DNA from: Clostridiaceae bacterium
GTDB taxonomy: Bacteria > Bacillota > Clostridia > Acetivibrionales > DUMC01
Assembly: GCA_012840075.1 (NCBI GenBank)
Contig: DUMC01000135.1
Span: forward strand, 24,382 to 88,381
Direction: 5' to 3'
Length of the DNA: 64,000 bases
How positions within the stretch are numbered: position 1 is the stretch's first letter; each line of letters begins with the position of its first letter. The notes under the pieces were generated by a model. The model worked only from the letters and a program-made list of their open reading frames with translations. It was not told the DNA's origin and did not search any database. The position numbers and the translations under genes are program-made. This document shows positions 9,093 through 18,956 of the stretch, one piece after another.

Positions 9093-10037
9093 CTATTCAT
9101 ACGTCTTAAAACCTTCACCTAAAACCTCTCTTACGTCCGACAGAATTACAAATGCTTTCGGATCGATGCTTTTTACTATTTGCTTTAGCTGAGTTAGTTG
9201 CCCCCTACGGATTACACAAAGTAAAACGTCTCTATCCTTTCTTGTATACATTCCCTTACCTTTGAGGGATGTAACACCCCTTTCCAGTTCTTTCATTATG
9301 GCATTTGCGATCTCATCCGTTTTATCGGAAATTATATATACTGATTTCGCAAAATTTACACCTTCAACAATCGCATCAATAGTTTTTGAAGTTAAAAACA
9401 GAGTAATGATGGAGTAAAGAGCCAACAGTACACTTTTAAAGGTAACTGCAGCCAATAGAACTATGCCGCCATCTATTAACAATAAGTATTGTCCTACAGT
9501 CAGCCCGGGTACAAAATGATTCATTATTTTTGCAGCCAAATCAGTTCCTCCGGTAGTTGCCCCTGATCTTAAAACTATACCCAAACCAATACCCATCAAT
9601 ACGCCTCCAAAAATTGCATGAAGAAGTATGTCTGTGGAATAGCCGGTTGTCAGTACTGCAGCGGAAACGGAACTATCAGCAGGCAAATTAAAGCTTGTTA
9701 CCAAATAATTATTGTATATATGTAACGATACGGAATGTGTAACATCTATTAAAAAAGATAAGAGAATGGTACTGACAAGAGTGCGTGCGATAAATCTTTT
9801 CCCAATATATTTAAATCCAATGATAAACAACGGAACGTTTAAAATAAGCATAACTGTACCTACAGGTAAGGTTTGGTTGCTGATATAGTAAATAACGGTG
9901 GCAATTCCACTCACCCCACCCGGTGCAATTTTATTAGGAACAATAAATATATTTATACCCAAGGCAGTTATTAATGAACCTATAAATATTAATAAATAAT
10001 CTTTTACAAGTTTGTTATAATTTATTTTTTTGACCAT
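9093..10037 (-). CDS. YitT-family membrane protein (DUF161 plus DUF2179)
   Basis: A 314-residue protein. Roughly five membrane segments in the first 220 residues include the conserved NIFIVPNKIAPGGVSGIATV and RSGATTGGTDLAAKI blocks. A soluble C-terminal DUF2179 domain (about 225-310) contains VYIISDKTDEIANAIMKELERGVTSLKGKG. The function of YitT proteins is not settled. No good ribosome site is seen before the ATG. It stands alone between the transketolase genes and a repeat. Confidence 0.88.
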   Translation of the reverse strand: MVKKINYNKLVKDYLLIFIGSLITALGINIFIVPNKIAPGGVSGIATVIYYISNQTLPVGTVMLILNVPLFIIGFKYIGKRFIARTLVSTILLSFLIDVTHSVSLHIYNNYLVTSFNLPADSSVSAAVLTTGYSTDILLHAIFGGVLMGIGLGIVLRSGATTGGTDLAAKIMNHFVPGLTVGQYLLLIDGGIVLLAAVTFKSVLLALYSIITLFLTSKTIDAIVEGVNFAKSVYIISDKTDEIANAIMKELERGVTSLKGKGMYTRKDRDVLLCVIRRGQLTQLKQIVKSIDPKAFVILSDVREVLGEGFKTYE

Positions 10038-10167
10038 ACTTTAATTATGCGACTTTTTTCGTGAGTGTCAAGGAGTTTTTGACAATATTGTGTGGGCGCA
10101 TTTAATAAATATGAAAAAATACACCCATATTGTGCTTATTGACAAAAACCCAGTCATAAAATAAAGT

Positions 10168-10242
10168 AAGGTATGGGGACACACCTCCTTCGAGCAAGAT
10201 GTATTCCTTTAAAGGGGAGGATATATTCCTTTAGGGGAGAGG
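10168..10242. repeat. Diverged copy of the GGGACACACCTC palindromic repeat family
   Basis: The segment opens with AAGGTATGGGGACACACCTC and later carries GTATTCCTTTAAAGGGGAGG and ATATTCCTTTAGGGGAGAGG. The opening matches the units at 42410-42580 and 57933-58078 (AAGGTAGxGGGACACACCTC); the right half is degenerate. It lies 41 bp before the GT-CsaB fusion gene. Confidence 0.6.
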
Positions 10243-10283
10243 AAGAAAAAAATATTTGTATTTAAGGAGATAACGGATACGAT

Positions 10284-12542
10284 ATGAAAGTGCTTCATTT
10301 AATCGGCGGTGGAGATGTTGGCGGTGCTAAAACCCATGTTTTGCACCTTGTAAAAGAATTAGGCAAATACATTGATGTTAAAATAGTCAGCTTCCGTGAA
10401 GGTGTTTTTGCAGAAGATGCAAGGCAGATGGGTATTGATATAGAAGTTGTAAAAAGAGGAAATGTCTTTAAAGATATAAAACGGGTTATACAGATTGTTA
10501 AAGAAGGCGGTTATCAAATTATCCATTCCCACGGTGCAAAGGCAAACATGATTTCCATAATTGTCAAGTTTTTTACTCATGTGGCTACGGTGACTACGGT
10601 ACATAGCGACTACAGGCTGGATTACATGCATAGCATAGTTAAAAGTCTTACTTTCGGCATGATCAATACCATTTCCCTTAGATTTATAGATTTTTACATC
10701 GGAGTATCCAGAAATTTTAAAGAAATGCTTATTAAAAGAAAGTTTAATCCGGTAAATATATTTACGGTGTATAATGGCGTAGATTTTAATGAACCGGCAA
10801 AGAATTATTCAAGAAAATCTTTTGCAGAAAAATATCATATTCCGATAAAAGAAAATGATATCATTGTAGGAATTGCTGCCCGTCTGTATCCCGTAAAAAA
10901 TATCGGGACCTTAATCGATGCAGCAAGAATAGTAGTAGACTCCAACCCAAATGTTAAGTTTATCATCGGTGGTGACGGAGAAGAAAGGAAGATGCTTGAA
11001 GATAAAGTTTCCTCGTTAGGTTTAAATAAAAATGTATTTTTCACAGGATGGTTAAACGATCCCTATGAACTAATGAGTATTGTTGATATAAGCGTATTGA
11101 CATCTATCAGTGAAAGTTTTGCCTATTCCATACTCGAAGGTGCAAGGTTTAAAAAAGCGACAATCAGCACATGTGTAGGTGGTATTCCCGACTTGATTGA
11201 AAGCGGAGAAAACGGATATTTGTTTAACCCAGGGGATTATAACAAATTAGCGGAATATATACTTGAACTTGCGAGTAACAAGGAAAAACGGGATTTAATG
11301 GGCGAAAAGATATATGAGAAAGCCAAGAAAGATTTTTCTTTGGAAAATATGTGCAAGACCCAGTTGGATATATATCATAAGGTATTAAAAAGAGTTGAAT
11401 ATATCAAAAAAACAGGCTTGACATATGATCTTGTAATTGCCGGGTATTACGGGTTTAACAATATTGGCGATGAAGCTCTCTTAATGGCAATCATTCAGAA
11501 TCTGAAATTGTATATTGATGATGTTAAAATCATTGTGTTATCAAATAATCCGGAAGAAACAAAACTTTCCTACGGAGTCAATGCAATAAACCGCTTTAAT
11601 ATAATAAAGATAGCTAAAGCAATGAGAAAATCCCGAATGTTCATGTACGGAGGCGGTACACTGATTCAAGAAAATACCAGTACACGTTCCTTGATTTACT
11701 ATCTTGGAATGATATGGGTAGCTAAAAAAGCAGGAATTAAAGTTATGCTTTATGCCAACGGTATTGAGCCGATAAATAAATATATCAATAAAAAGCTTAC
11801 CCGAAATATCATGAATCATGTTGACATTATAACCTTAAGGGAACAGGCTTCAAAAACGGAACTTCAAAAGCTTGGTATAAACAAGCCGCAAATAATTGTA
11901 ACTGCTGATCCTGCTTTTACGATAGAACCATGCAGTCCAAACGAAGTTGACAGAATCTTTGATAAGGAAGGAATCGGTCATGACGGTCCTTTTATAGGTT
12001 TTTCCGTTAGAAAATGGGATGGTTATAAGAACTATATTAACGTAATCGCTCGAGCTGCTGATTATGTTTGCCGCAAATACGGTGCCAAACCGGTTTTTAT
12101 TCCGATGCAGCATCCTGATGACCTTAAAATGATCAAGTTAATAGCATCTAAAATGGAATGCAAAGGATACATAATTGAGAACAAATATAGCATATCCCAA
12201 GTCATGGGCATCATTTCAAGGCTTGATATGCTTGCAGGTATGCGGCTTCACGCACTTATATTTGCAATAAGCCGGTGTGTTCCCGTTGTAGGTCTTGTAT
12301 ACCAACCTAAAGTCGCCTGGTTGTTGGATTATATTGAACAGCCCTTTGCATCAGCAGGAGATGTGAAAACCTTAAATTACGAAAATTTTAAAAATGTCAT
12401 AGATTATGTATGGGAAAACAGGTTTACATTAAAAGAGCACCTTATAGAAGTAACCGACAATTTAAAGAACAAATCCATAGAGAATGCACAAATTGCAGTA
12501 TCTGTTTTAGAAAGCGATAATCATTATAATAAAAAGAAATAA
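10284..12542 (+). CDS. csaB: Bifunctional GT4 glycosyltransferase / CsaB polysaccharide pyruvyl transferase
   Basis: A 752-residue fusion. Residues 1 to about 375 are a GT4 glycosyltransferase: MKVLHLIGGGDVGGAKTHV at the N-terminus, then VGIAARLYPVKNIGTLIDA and SISESFAYSILEGA, with the retaining-GT EX7E region. Residues about 380-740 are a CsaB-type pyruvyl transferase: GYYGFNNIGDEALL, MFMYGGGTLIQE and RLHALIFAISR. CsaB adds pyruvate ketals to a secondary cell-wall polymer, the ligand for SLH domains of surface proteins. The fused GT probably adds a sugar to the same polymer (inference). The ribosome site AAGGAGA is 13 nt upstream, longer than usual. tagA follows 23 bp downstream. Confidence 0.9.
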   Translation: MKVLHLIGGGDVGGAKTHVLHLVKELGKYIDVKIVSFREGVFAEDARQMGIDIEVVKRGNVFKDIKRVIQIVKEGGYQIIHSHGAKANMISIIVKFFTHVATVTTVHSDYRLDYMHSIVKSLTFGMINTISLRFIDFYIGVSRNFKEMLIKRKFNPVNIFTVYNGVDFNEPAKNYSRKSFAEKYHIPIKENDIIVGIAARLYPVKNIGTLIDAARIVVDSNPNVKFIIGGDGEERKMLEDKVSSLGLNKNVFFTGWLNDPYELMSIVDISVLTSISESFAYSILEGARFKKATISTCVGGIPDLIESGENGYLFNPGDYNKLAEYILELASNKEKRDLMGEKIYEKAKKDFSLENMCKTQLDIYHKVLKRVEYIKKTGLTYDLVIAGYYGFNNIGDEALLMAIIQNLKLYIDDVKIIVLSNNPEETKLSYGVNAINRFNIIKIAKAMRKSRMFMYGGGTLIQENTSTRSLIYYLGMIWVAKKAGIKVMLYANGIEPINKYINKKLTRNIMNHVDIITLREQASKTELQKLGINKPQIIVTADPAFTIEPCSPNEVDRIFDKEGIGHDGPFIGFSVRKWDGYKNYINVIARAADYVCRKYGAKPVFIPMQHPDDLKMIKLIASKMECKGYIIENKYSISQVMGIISRLDMLAGMRLHALIFAISRCVPVVGLVYQPKVAWLLDYIEQPFASAGDVKTLNYENFKNVIDYVWENRFTLKEHLIEVTDNLKNKSIENAQIAVSVLESDNHYNKKK

Positions 12543-12565
12543 TTATAAGGAGTAGATACACGATT

Positions 12566-13375
12566 ATGAGAAAAACCGTAAATATACTCGGTATACCTGT
12601 TGATAAAATTACTATGGAAGAAGCAGTAGAAAGAGTAGGATTTTTTTTGGGCAAATACAATATGGATAAAGGTAAGGATAACGAAATTGATAACAACTAT
12701 GAGAATATTAAAAATAATCATGTAAAAACCGTATATACACCAAATTCCGAAATTATGATGGCAGCCCAAAGGGATGAAGAGCTTAGAAAGATTCTTTGTT
12801 CCGGCAATATGCTGGTACCTGATGGGGCAGGAGTTGTCCTTGCCGCAAAAATTCTGGGATATTCACTTCCTGAACGAGTCGCAGGTTTTGACCTTGTTGA
12901 AAACATACTTGCAAAATTCAGCGGCAGCGGTTTGAGAGTATTTCTTTTGGGAGCTAAACCCGGTGTTGCTGAAAAAGCAGCTATTAACATTATTACCAAA
13001 TACAAAGGCATAGAAATATCAGGATACCACCATGGCTATTTTACTGAAGAAGAAGTAGAAACTATTATTAACAAAATTAATGAAAGCAGTACAGATTTAC
13101 TCCTTGTTGCATTAGGAGCGCCTAAGCAAGAAAAGTGGATTCACAGACATAAAGATCAGCTTAAAGTAAAAGTATGCATTGGTGTAGGGGGAACTCTTGA
13201 CGTTTTTGCCGGTGTGGCAACCAGGGCTCCTAAATTTTTTCAAGACCATGGGCTGGAATGGTTATATAGACTGTATAAAGAACCACGCCGTTTTTGGAGA
13301 ATGCTTGATATTCCGAGGTTTCTGCTTTTAGCGGCGAAAACCAAATTCATGCAAATTTTCCAAAGCAGAAATTAA
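12566..13375 (+). CDS. tagA: WecG/TagA/CpsF-family glycosyltransferase
   Basis: A 269-residue GT26 enzyme. Conserved blocks are TPNSEIMMAAQRDEELRKIL, VPDGAGVVLAAKILG (with the catalytic-region Asp), LGAPKQEKWI and GVGGTLDVFAG. TagA transfers N-acetylmannosamine to a lipid-linked GlcNAc at the start of wall-polymer synthesis. An Asn/Lys/Asp-rich insert of about 20 residues (near 33-52) interrupts the normal N-terminal region. It is cotranscribed with the GT-CsaB fusion, which supports a shared secondary wall polymer. Confidence 0.92.
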   Translation: MRKTVNILGIPVDKITMEEAVERVGFFLGKYNMDKGKDNEIDNNYENIKNNHVKTVYTPNSEIMMAAQRDEELRKILCSGNMLVPDGAGVVLAAKILGYSLPERVAGFDLVENILAKFSGSGLRVFLLGAKPGVAEKAAINIITKYKGIEISGYHHGYFTEEEVETIINKINESSTDLLLVALGAPKQEKWIHRHKDQLKVKVCIGVGGTLDVFAGVATRAPKFFQDHGLEWLYRLYKEPRRFWRMLDIPRFLLLAAKTKFMQIFQSRN

Positions 13376-13408
13376 AAGTAAGCATAAATAAAAGTAAAAG
13401 CAAAAAAA

Positions 13409-13440
13409 ACAGCAAGAAGTAAGAATATGCTTCTTGCTGT
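13409..13440. terminator. Bidirectional intrinsic terminator
   Basis: ACAGCAAGAAG (13409-13419) pairs perfectly with CTTCTTGCTGT (13430-13440). An A-run on the left gives a U-run on the minus strand, and GATGTTTTAT lies on the right. It sits between convergent tagA and the envelope-protein gene. Confidence 0.85.
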
Positions 13441-13582
13441 GATGTTTTATATTTGCTCTCATTTATATTTTGATTCATTTATAATTGCTCGGATTTAGTA
13501 ATTGCTCGGATTTAGGCTGATTTTTCCTATTCATTTACGAGTGTTCGCTTGCAGGTTACTTTACCGCTTTAAGGTTATTTCC

Positions 13583-14344
13583 CTATTCATTTTCCTGTTC
13601 AACTTGCTGTTTTGTTTCTTGGGTTGTTTGGTTTGTCTCTTGCTCTGTCTCTTGTTCAATATCTTGTTTTGTCTCCTCAATATCTTGTTTTATCTCCTGG
13701 TCAGTTTCTATTATAGTATAGCTTCCTTTTACAAGGACATATAGCTTTGTAATCGCTTTAAACCCTCTTCCGTCATCCCTGGAAATTAACAAAAGATGAT
13801 TTGGGGGGACTATATCATCGGTGACAAGATTATTCTTGTTGCTGTCTGTTGTGACATCTGCCAAGCCGTCTCCTTTTTTACCTGCTATTGCAAGAGCTTT
13901 ACCGCTTCTTAAAATAACTTCCGAACTCTCACCAAAAATAATCTTTTGACCTGCTTCTACTTCAACAACCTCAAATTTCAAATACTTTTCCTGTTCTTTA
14001 AGCTGCAATGTCAAGCTATCAACTGTCCTGCTTAACTCTATAATTTTCTCAGCCATTTTTTCAATTACTTCATCTTTTTCTTTACTTGCTTCAGCATCCC
14101 CGATTAAGGATTTTAAATTGTTAAACCTGGAATTTATATTTTCTTCAAGTTTCTGAATAACATAATCCACATAACTTTTGGAAACCAGTGGATCTTCTTC
14201 AGTACCCGGTTCAATTGTTTTGCCGCTTGCAATATGTGCAATCGATAAACTAAAAATTAACCCAAAAATAAGTATAAAAAAAGTTTTTTTCGATATTTTC
14301 AATTTTTTCAGAAACTTTAAATCAAATTTTCCCAGCAGCTTCAT
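13583..14344 (-). CDS. Secreted or membrane-anchored envelope protein with Gln/Glu-rich tail, function unknown
   Basis: A 253-residue protein. A basic N-terminus and a hydrophobic segment at about 20-42 suggest a signal or anchor. A helical, coiled-coil-prone part (about 50-125) is followed by a beta-rich region (GQKIIFGESSEVILRSGKA... PPNHLLLISRDDGRGFKAI) that recurs in uncharacterised clostridial envelope proteins. The last 40 residues are a low-complexity Gln/Glu/Thr/Asp tail built from QxIEE/TKQ-like repeats, probably from DNA slippage. SD GAGG is 10 nt upstream. Neighbouring wall-polymer genes suggest an envelope role, nothing firmer. Confidence 0.75.
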   Translation of the reverse strand: MKLLGKFDLKFLKKLKISKKTFFILIFGLIFSLSIAHIASGKTIEPGTEEDPLVSKSYVDYVIQKLEENINSRFNNLKSLIGDAEASKEKDEVIEKMAEKIIELSRTVDSLTLQLKEQEKYLKFEVVEVEAGQKIIFGESSEVILRSGKALAIAGKKGDGLADVTTDSNKNNLVTDDIVPPNHLLLISRDDGRGFKAITKLYVLVKGSYTIIETDQEIKQDIEETKQDIEQETEQETNQTTQETKQQVEQENE

Positions 14345-14545
14345 CTTTTGTATACCTCGTATGTAAATTATTTGTTTAACAATTTATTTTGTATATATTA
14401 TATAGCTAAATTCCCTTCTTCGAGATGCAAATTTGCTGTCCTCATAAATCAACTTTATAACTCACGAATTCTTTATAATTTAAATTAATATCAATAAAAT
14501 TCATTTCAACAAAATTCATATATCATCATTTGCACATCATCAAAT

Positions 14546-14896
14546 TTATATATCAACCAATCCAACACTGATTACTAAAGCATCATTTACTTGTTCCATT
14601 AGTTTATCGTCAAGATGTCCGATTTTTTCTCTCAGTCTTTTCTTATCTATGGTTCTGATCTGTTCGAGCAATATAACCGAATCTTTTTGTATTCCGTACT
14701 CGTTAGCTTTTATTTCCACGTGTGTCGGCAGTTTTGCCTTATTAATCTGAGAAGTAATAGCTGCTACAATCACTGTGGGACTGAACTTATTTCCTATATC
14801 ATTCTGAATTACGAGTACAGGTCTAACACCCCCTTGTTCGGAACCAACAACGGGGCTTAAATCTGCATAAAATATATCTCCTCTTTTTATTACCAA
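14546..14896 (-). CDS. ndoA: MazF/EndoA-type mRNA endoribonuclease toxin
   Basis: A 116-residue PemK/MazF protein. [32 protein letters not shown] and [15 protein letters not shown] are the family blocks, and the catalytic arginine and threonine regions ([15 protein letters not shown]) are intact. The Bacillus homologue EndoA cleaves single-stranded mRNA at a short U-containing site and is held inactive by the antitoxin encoded just before it. The start is TTG with a weak ribosome site; 3 nt separate it from the antitoxin stop. mazEF beside alr is a common Firmicutes arrangement. Confidence 0.93.
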   Translation of the reverse strand: MVIKRGDIFYADLSPVVGSEQGGVRPVLVIQNDIGNKFSPTVIVAAITSQINKAKLPTHVEIKANEYGIQKDSVILLEQIRTIDKKRLREKIGHLDDKLMEQVNDALVISVGLVDI

Positions 14897-14899
14897 ATC

Positions 14900-15175
14900 T
14901 TAATCCAACTCCCCTAGCCTTTTCTCATATTTTTGCTGAAGGTCATTATCAACATTAAACCAAATTTCAGAAAGTTTAATATTAATTTCAGCCATTTCCT
15001 GATAACCTTTAATCAATCTGTCCCTCACCTCGATTTTCCTTCTCTCCCTTATATATAGCTGAATTGTCCTCCTGACAAACTCACTCCGGTTTGTTTTTTC
15101 CATATTAACTATAGAATCGACCTCTCTAAGTAAGCTTTCCGGAAGACTTATAAGAATTTTACGTGACTCTGCCAA
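14900..15175 (-). CDS. ndoAI: Ribbon-helix-helix antitoxin, EndoAI-like
   Basis: A 91-residue protein. The N-terminal ribbon-helix-helix reads ILISLPESLLREVDSIV...RSEFVRRTIQLYIRERR. The acidic, amphipathic C-terminal part should wrap the toxin. I chose TTG at 15175 (MAESRKI...) because a run of seven G lies 6 nt upstream; the ATG at 15199 would include that ribosome site in the gene. It probably also represses its own operon, as is known for this family. Confidence 0.9.
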   Translation of the reverse strand: MAESRKILISLPESLLREVDSIVNMEKTNRSEFVRRTIQLYIRERRKIEVRDRLIKGYQEMAEINIKLSEIWFNVDNDLQQKYEKRLGELD

Positions 15176-15199
15176 AATTAACCCCCCCAAAAGGAACAT

Positions 15200-15670
15200 C
15201 TAGTATCCCACAAAGGATACCACCTTGCAGCAAGCTGAACAGTATTATTTTGTTTCTTCTATTTATTATAAATATGTTAAATTATTATAATTATGTTAAA
15301 TATGTTAAATATATTAATATGTTATTATGTTAAATATGGTGCGTTATATAACCATGAAATAATTATAATAATTAAAAACATAATAATTACATATATTATA
15401 CACGTTAAGTTTACTCAGGTCAATTAAAAAAACATTTTTCTGCTTTTGCCGTTCTCTTCTTTACTGCGATTTTCTCCTTCACTTTAACTATTTGACAAAA
15501 ATTAAATATTCACAACTGTTTTCGGATTGTAATCAAAATTTAAAATTATAATCAAATCAAAAGCTTTTAATTACAATCAAAGTTAAAACTGCGAGCAAAA
15601 GCTTTTGAATTACGGTAAAGGATTTTCAAGTCTTAAAATAATCCTAAGCCATAAAATAATCAATCAGATA
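15200..15670. other. Intergenic AT-rich region, no gene seen
   Basis: It holds short direct repeats of tatgttaaa between about 15275 and 15340 and the element aaaagcttt(t/g)aatta twice near 15560 and 15600. No open frame with coding character and no structured RNA was recognised. The mazEF promoter should lie at its left end. Confidence 0.5.
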
Positions 15671-16840
15671 TCAAACCAGATAATTAAGTACGTTTTGTAT
15701 CTTTCCTTCATGCAAATAAACTCTTGGTATTCTTTTCCCTACAAGAGCAACTATTTCATAATTAATTGTCCCCATTAAAGATGCTATTTCTTCAACCTTG
15801 ATTTCTTTATCACCTTGTTTACCGAAAAGTACGACTTCGTCGCCTACTTTCACCTCACTTTTCAAATCCGTAACATCAACCATACATTGATCCATGCATA
15901 TGGCACCTACTACCGGGGCATATTCCCCATTAATCAGAACCCTCGCTTTTCCTGTTAATAGCCTTGAATATCCGTCAGCATATCCAATCGGTAAAGTTGC
16001 AATTTTACTATAACGCCGTGTTGTAAATAACCTTCCATAACTAATCGGCGTATCCGGTTCCACATCCTTTACAAGAATTACATTAGCTTTCAGGCTCATT
16101 GCAGGTTTTAACGAAATCTTACTTTTATCCATATTATTCGAAGGATATAAACCATATAATATAATACCCGGCCTCACCATATTCATATGCATTTCAGGAA
16201 AATTTATTATTGCTGCACTGTTAGCAACATGTTTGATGGGAATATGAATGCCTATTCGTTGAAGCTCAGACACAATACTCATAAATCTTTCGAATTGGAT
16301 ATAAGTATAAGTTTTATCATCTTCATCAGCTGATGCAAAATGAGTAAACAGTCCCTCAATTATTATTCCTGGGAGTTCACTTATTTTTACAACATCTTTT
16401 ACGGCATTAAAACCGGGCATAAAGCCTACCCGCGTCATTCCTGTATCAATTTTAATATGGATCTTTACTTTGCGCCCCATTCTTACTGCCACATCAGATA
16501 ATGCTTTTGCCAAGTCATGGCTGAAAACCGTTTGAGTTACATTGTATTTGATAATCTCTTCGGCTCTAACAGGATCTGTATAACTCAAAATCAGTATTGG
16601 AACCTTCACACCATGTAAGCGCAGTTGAATAGCCTCATCCAGCATGGATACTGCAAGGTGGGTTACACCGTTTTCCACCAAGGTTTTCGCAATTTCTATG
16701 GCTCCATGGCCATAAGCATCTGCCTTCACAACGCCCAAGATTGCTGTCCTGTTATTTACAATTCTTTTAACTTCTCTTACGTTGTGGGCTATGTTATCAA
16801 GATTTATTTCTGCCCAAGCCCTATTTAATTTGTATTCCAT
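15671..16840 (-). CDS. alr: Alanine racemase
   Basis: A 389-residue PLP enzyme of normal length. The PLP lysine is K39 in VVKADAYGHG. The second-subunit catalytic tyrosine is in the SYGR region, and IGYADGYSR and GAICMDQCMVDVT are intact. It converts L- to D-alanine for peptidoglycan in the cytoplasm. The ATG lies within the last 20 nt of the nnr gene, so the two are translationally coupled, a frequent pairing in Firmicutes. Confidence 0.96.
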   Translation of the reverse strand: MEYKLNRAWAEINLDNIAHNVREVKRIVNNRTAILGVVKADAYGHGAIEIAKTLVENGVTHLAVSMLDEAIQLRLHGVKVPILILSYTDPVRAEEIIKYNVTQTVFSHDLAKALSDVAVRMGRKVKIHIKIDTGMTRVGFMPGFNAVKDVVKISELPGIIIEGLFTHFASADEDDKTYTYIQFERFMSIVSELQRIGIHIPIKHVANSAAIINFPEMHMNMVRPGIILYGLYPSNNMDKSKISLKPAMSLKANVILVKDVEPDTPISYGRLFTTRRYSKIATLPIGYADGYSRLLTGKARVLINGEYAPVVGAICMDQCMVDVTDLKSEVKVGDEVVLFGKQGDKEIKVEEIASLMGTINYEIVALVGKRIPRVYLHEGKIQNVLNYLV

Positions 16841-18494
16841 TATTTCTATCCCTGCCTGCTTTAATTACATATGGTATTTCTTCTACCAGATCTCCTGCAA
16901 TTAACCCGTGTTCTCCTATTCTGGAGGCAACCCTATCTCCTGCATTTCCGTGGAGGAAAACTCCGGCAACTGCCGCCTGTTCCGGTGTTAAACCTTGTGC
17001 TATGAGACCTGCTATTATTCCTGTAAGTACATCACCGGTACCCGCTGTTGCCATACCCGGATTCCCGCTTGTATTAATAAAGATGGTGCCATCAGGCAGA
17101 CCAACTATTGTTCGCCACCCCTTAAGTACAGTAACCACTCCCCAGCGGCATGCGAAATTTCTTGCAGTTTCAACACGGTTAGCTTGTATCTCCTCAATCG
17201 ACAAATTGGTAAGCCTAGCCATTTCTCCAGGGTGAGGAGTTACAACGGCTTTTGTCTTAAGCTTGCCTAGGATTGATACGTCCCGAGAAATCACATTTAA
17301 TGCATCTGCATCAAGCACCAAGGGCACTTGAGAATTCTCAATCAACCAGGCAGTAATATCAAATACGCCGCCTTTTACAGACAAACCGGGTCCAACTGCT
17401 ATAACATCTTTATTCTTAATATATTCGCCAAGCATGCTAATGTTACTTGAAGAAAGATATCCTGTTCTTTTTGATGGACAATGTACTTCATTTAGATAGC
17501 GATATTCTTCCTTTTGATAATTGTCTTCGTTGCTTTTATCTGAAAAATCCATATCTTTCATAGAAATTGTTATAGCTTCCGTCACATTTATGTCGTAAAT
17601 ATGTGCAAGGGTTGAGGGAACACCCAAGTATACAAGCCCTGCACCCGTACGAAGGGCGGCTTTAGCTGCAAGGCATCCAGCCCCCGTCATACCGGGGGCT
17701 CCTGTAATAATCAGAACTCTGCCGTAATCACCTTTATTTGTTTCTTTTGGTCTCTTTGGTATGAGTGATGAAAAAATATCAAAATCTACTATGTTGTTTT
17801 TCAAATTCATGATGTGGATAATTTCATGAGGAATGCCTATATCAGCAACAATAATTTCTCCTGCATACTCACAACCCGGATGCAATAAAAGACCAACTTT
17901 AGGTAATCCAAAAGTTACTGTTTTATCCGCCTTAACACATACACCCATAACTTGACCGGTACTTCCATTTAACCCGGATGGTATATCAATAGATAATACA
18001 AATTTTCCTGATTCATTTATAATTTTAATAACATCACTTACCAAGCCGGTAACTTCACCTTTCAGACCCGTACCTAATATGCCGTCTACAATCATATCAG
18101 CTTCATTAATATACAGCATCATATTCGATATGTAGTTGAAATCGCTGTTAATTTGCTCACCTTTAAGTTCTACAGGTTTTAGCCCGATTTTCCGCACAAT
18201 GTCCAAATTTATCTTTGCATCGCCCATTATTGCATTAGCATCGCCTACTATATATATATTCACATAAGCTCCTCTGTTATGAAGATGCCTTGCCACTGCC
18301 AAAGCATCTCCCCCGTTATTCCCTTTACCGGCAAAAACAATCACTCTTTTATCAGAAATACTACCCAGAGTATTTTTTATCTCCTCTACTACACTGAGCG
18401 CAGCATTTTCCATCAGTACAATTCCGGGAATCCCATACTCCTCTATGGCCGTCTTATCTATTTTCGCCATCTCTTCCGGTTTTACAACTTTCAT
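16821..18494 (-). CDS. nnr: Bifunctional NAD(P)H-hydrate epimerase / ADP-dependent hydrate dehydratase
   Basis: A 557-residue fusion. Residues 1-215 are the YjeF_N epimerase (IVFAGKGNNGGDALAVARHL, DGILGTGLKGEV). Residues about 240-550 are the ribokinase-like dehydratase (YGRVLIITGAPGMTGAG, VVTPHPGEMARL, NPGMATAGTGDVLTGIIAGL). It repairs damaged NADH and NADPH hydrates. A Lys/Asp/Glu/Asn-rich insert near residues 318-350 is not usual and may be a loop expansion. SD GGAGG is 6 nt before the ATG. Confidence 0.95.
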   Translation of the reverse strand: MKVVKPEEMAKIDKTAIEEYGIPGIVLMENAALSVVEEIKNTLGSISDKRVIVFAGKGNNGGDALAVARHLHNRGAYVNIYIVGDANAIMGDAKINLDIVRKIGLKPVELKGEQINSDFNYISNMMLYINEADMIVDGILGTGLKGEVTGLVSDVIKIINESGKFVLSIDIPSGLNGSTGQVMGVCVKADKTVTFGLPKVGLLLHPGCEYAGEIIVADIGIPHEIIHIMNLKNNIVDFDIFSSLIPKRPKETNKGDYGRVLIITGAPGMTGAGCLAAKAALRTGAGLVYLGVPSTLAHIYDINVTEAITISMKDMDFSDKSNEDNYQKEEYRYLNEVHCPSKRTGYLSSSNISMLGEYIKNKDVIAVGPGLSVKGGVFDITAWLIENSQVPLVLDADALNVISRDVSILGKLKTKAVVTPHPGEMARLTNLSIEEIQANRVETARNFACRWGVVTVLKGWRTIVGLPDGTIFINTSGNPGMATAGTGDVLTGIIAGLIAQGLTPEQAAVAGVFLHGNAGDRVASRIGEHGLIAGDLVEEIPYVIKAGRDRNNGIQIK

Positions 18495-18956
18495 GGTTAA
18501 CCTCCGTTTTGCAAATAAACTCTTACAAACTACATTTTAACAATTTTAATATTATCATTGCAATAGGAAATGGGAGCAAGCTTAAGTTTAAATTATTTCA
18601 ATTATAAGACAATAAAAGTTTAATCCTAAATTACTTAATTATTTATAATTGTAAAACTATGCCAGACTAAAATGAATTAGGAATAAGCAAAACATATTAC
18701 ATGTGGACATATGTAATTAAATTATTGTTTAATTACAAAACTTTATGCTATAATTAATCCCAATAAAATAATTAACATAAATGCAAAATATTCCAATGCC
18801 AAATATTCTGGTGTAAATTATTTATGTAGTTAAATAATTCATGATATAAATACTAATTTGTATGATATAAATATTTATGTAAAATACTATTCATTCGATT
18901 AATTTTATTAATTTTTATATAATAACGTAATATTGGATTCATAAGGATGTGGTCAG
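18495..18956. other. Divergent intergenic region, no gene seen
   Basis: An AT-rich spacer between divergent nnr and the HAD gene. It must hold both promoters, but no unambiguous pair of boxes could be assigned. No coding frame and no strong palindrome was noticed. Confidence 0.45.
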
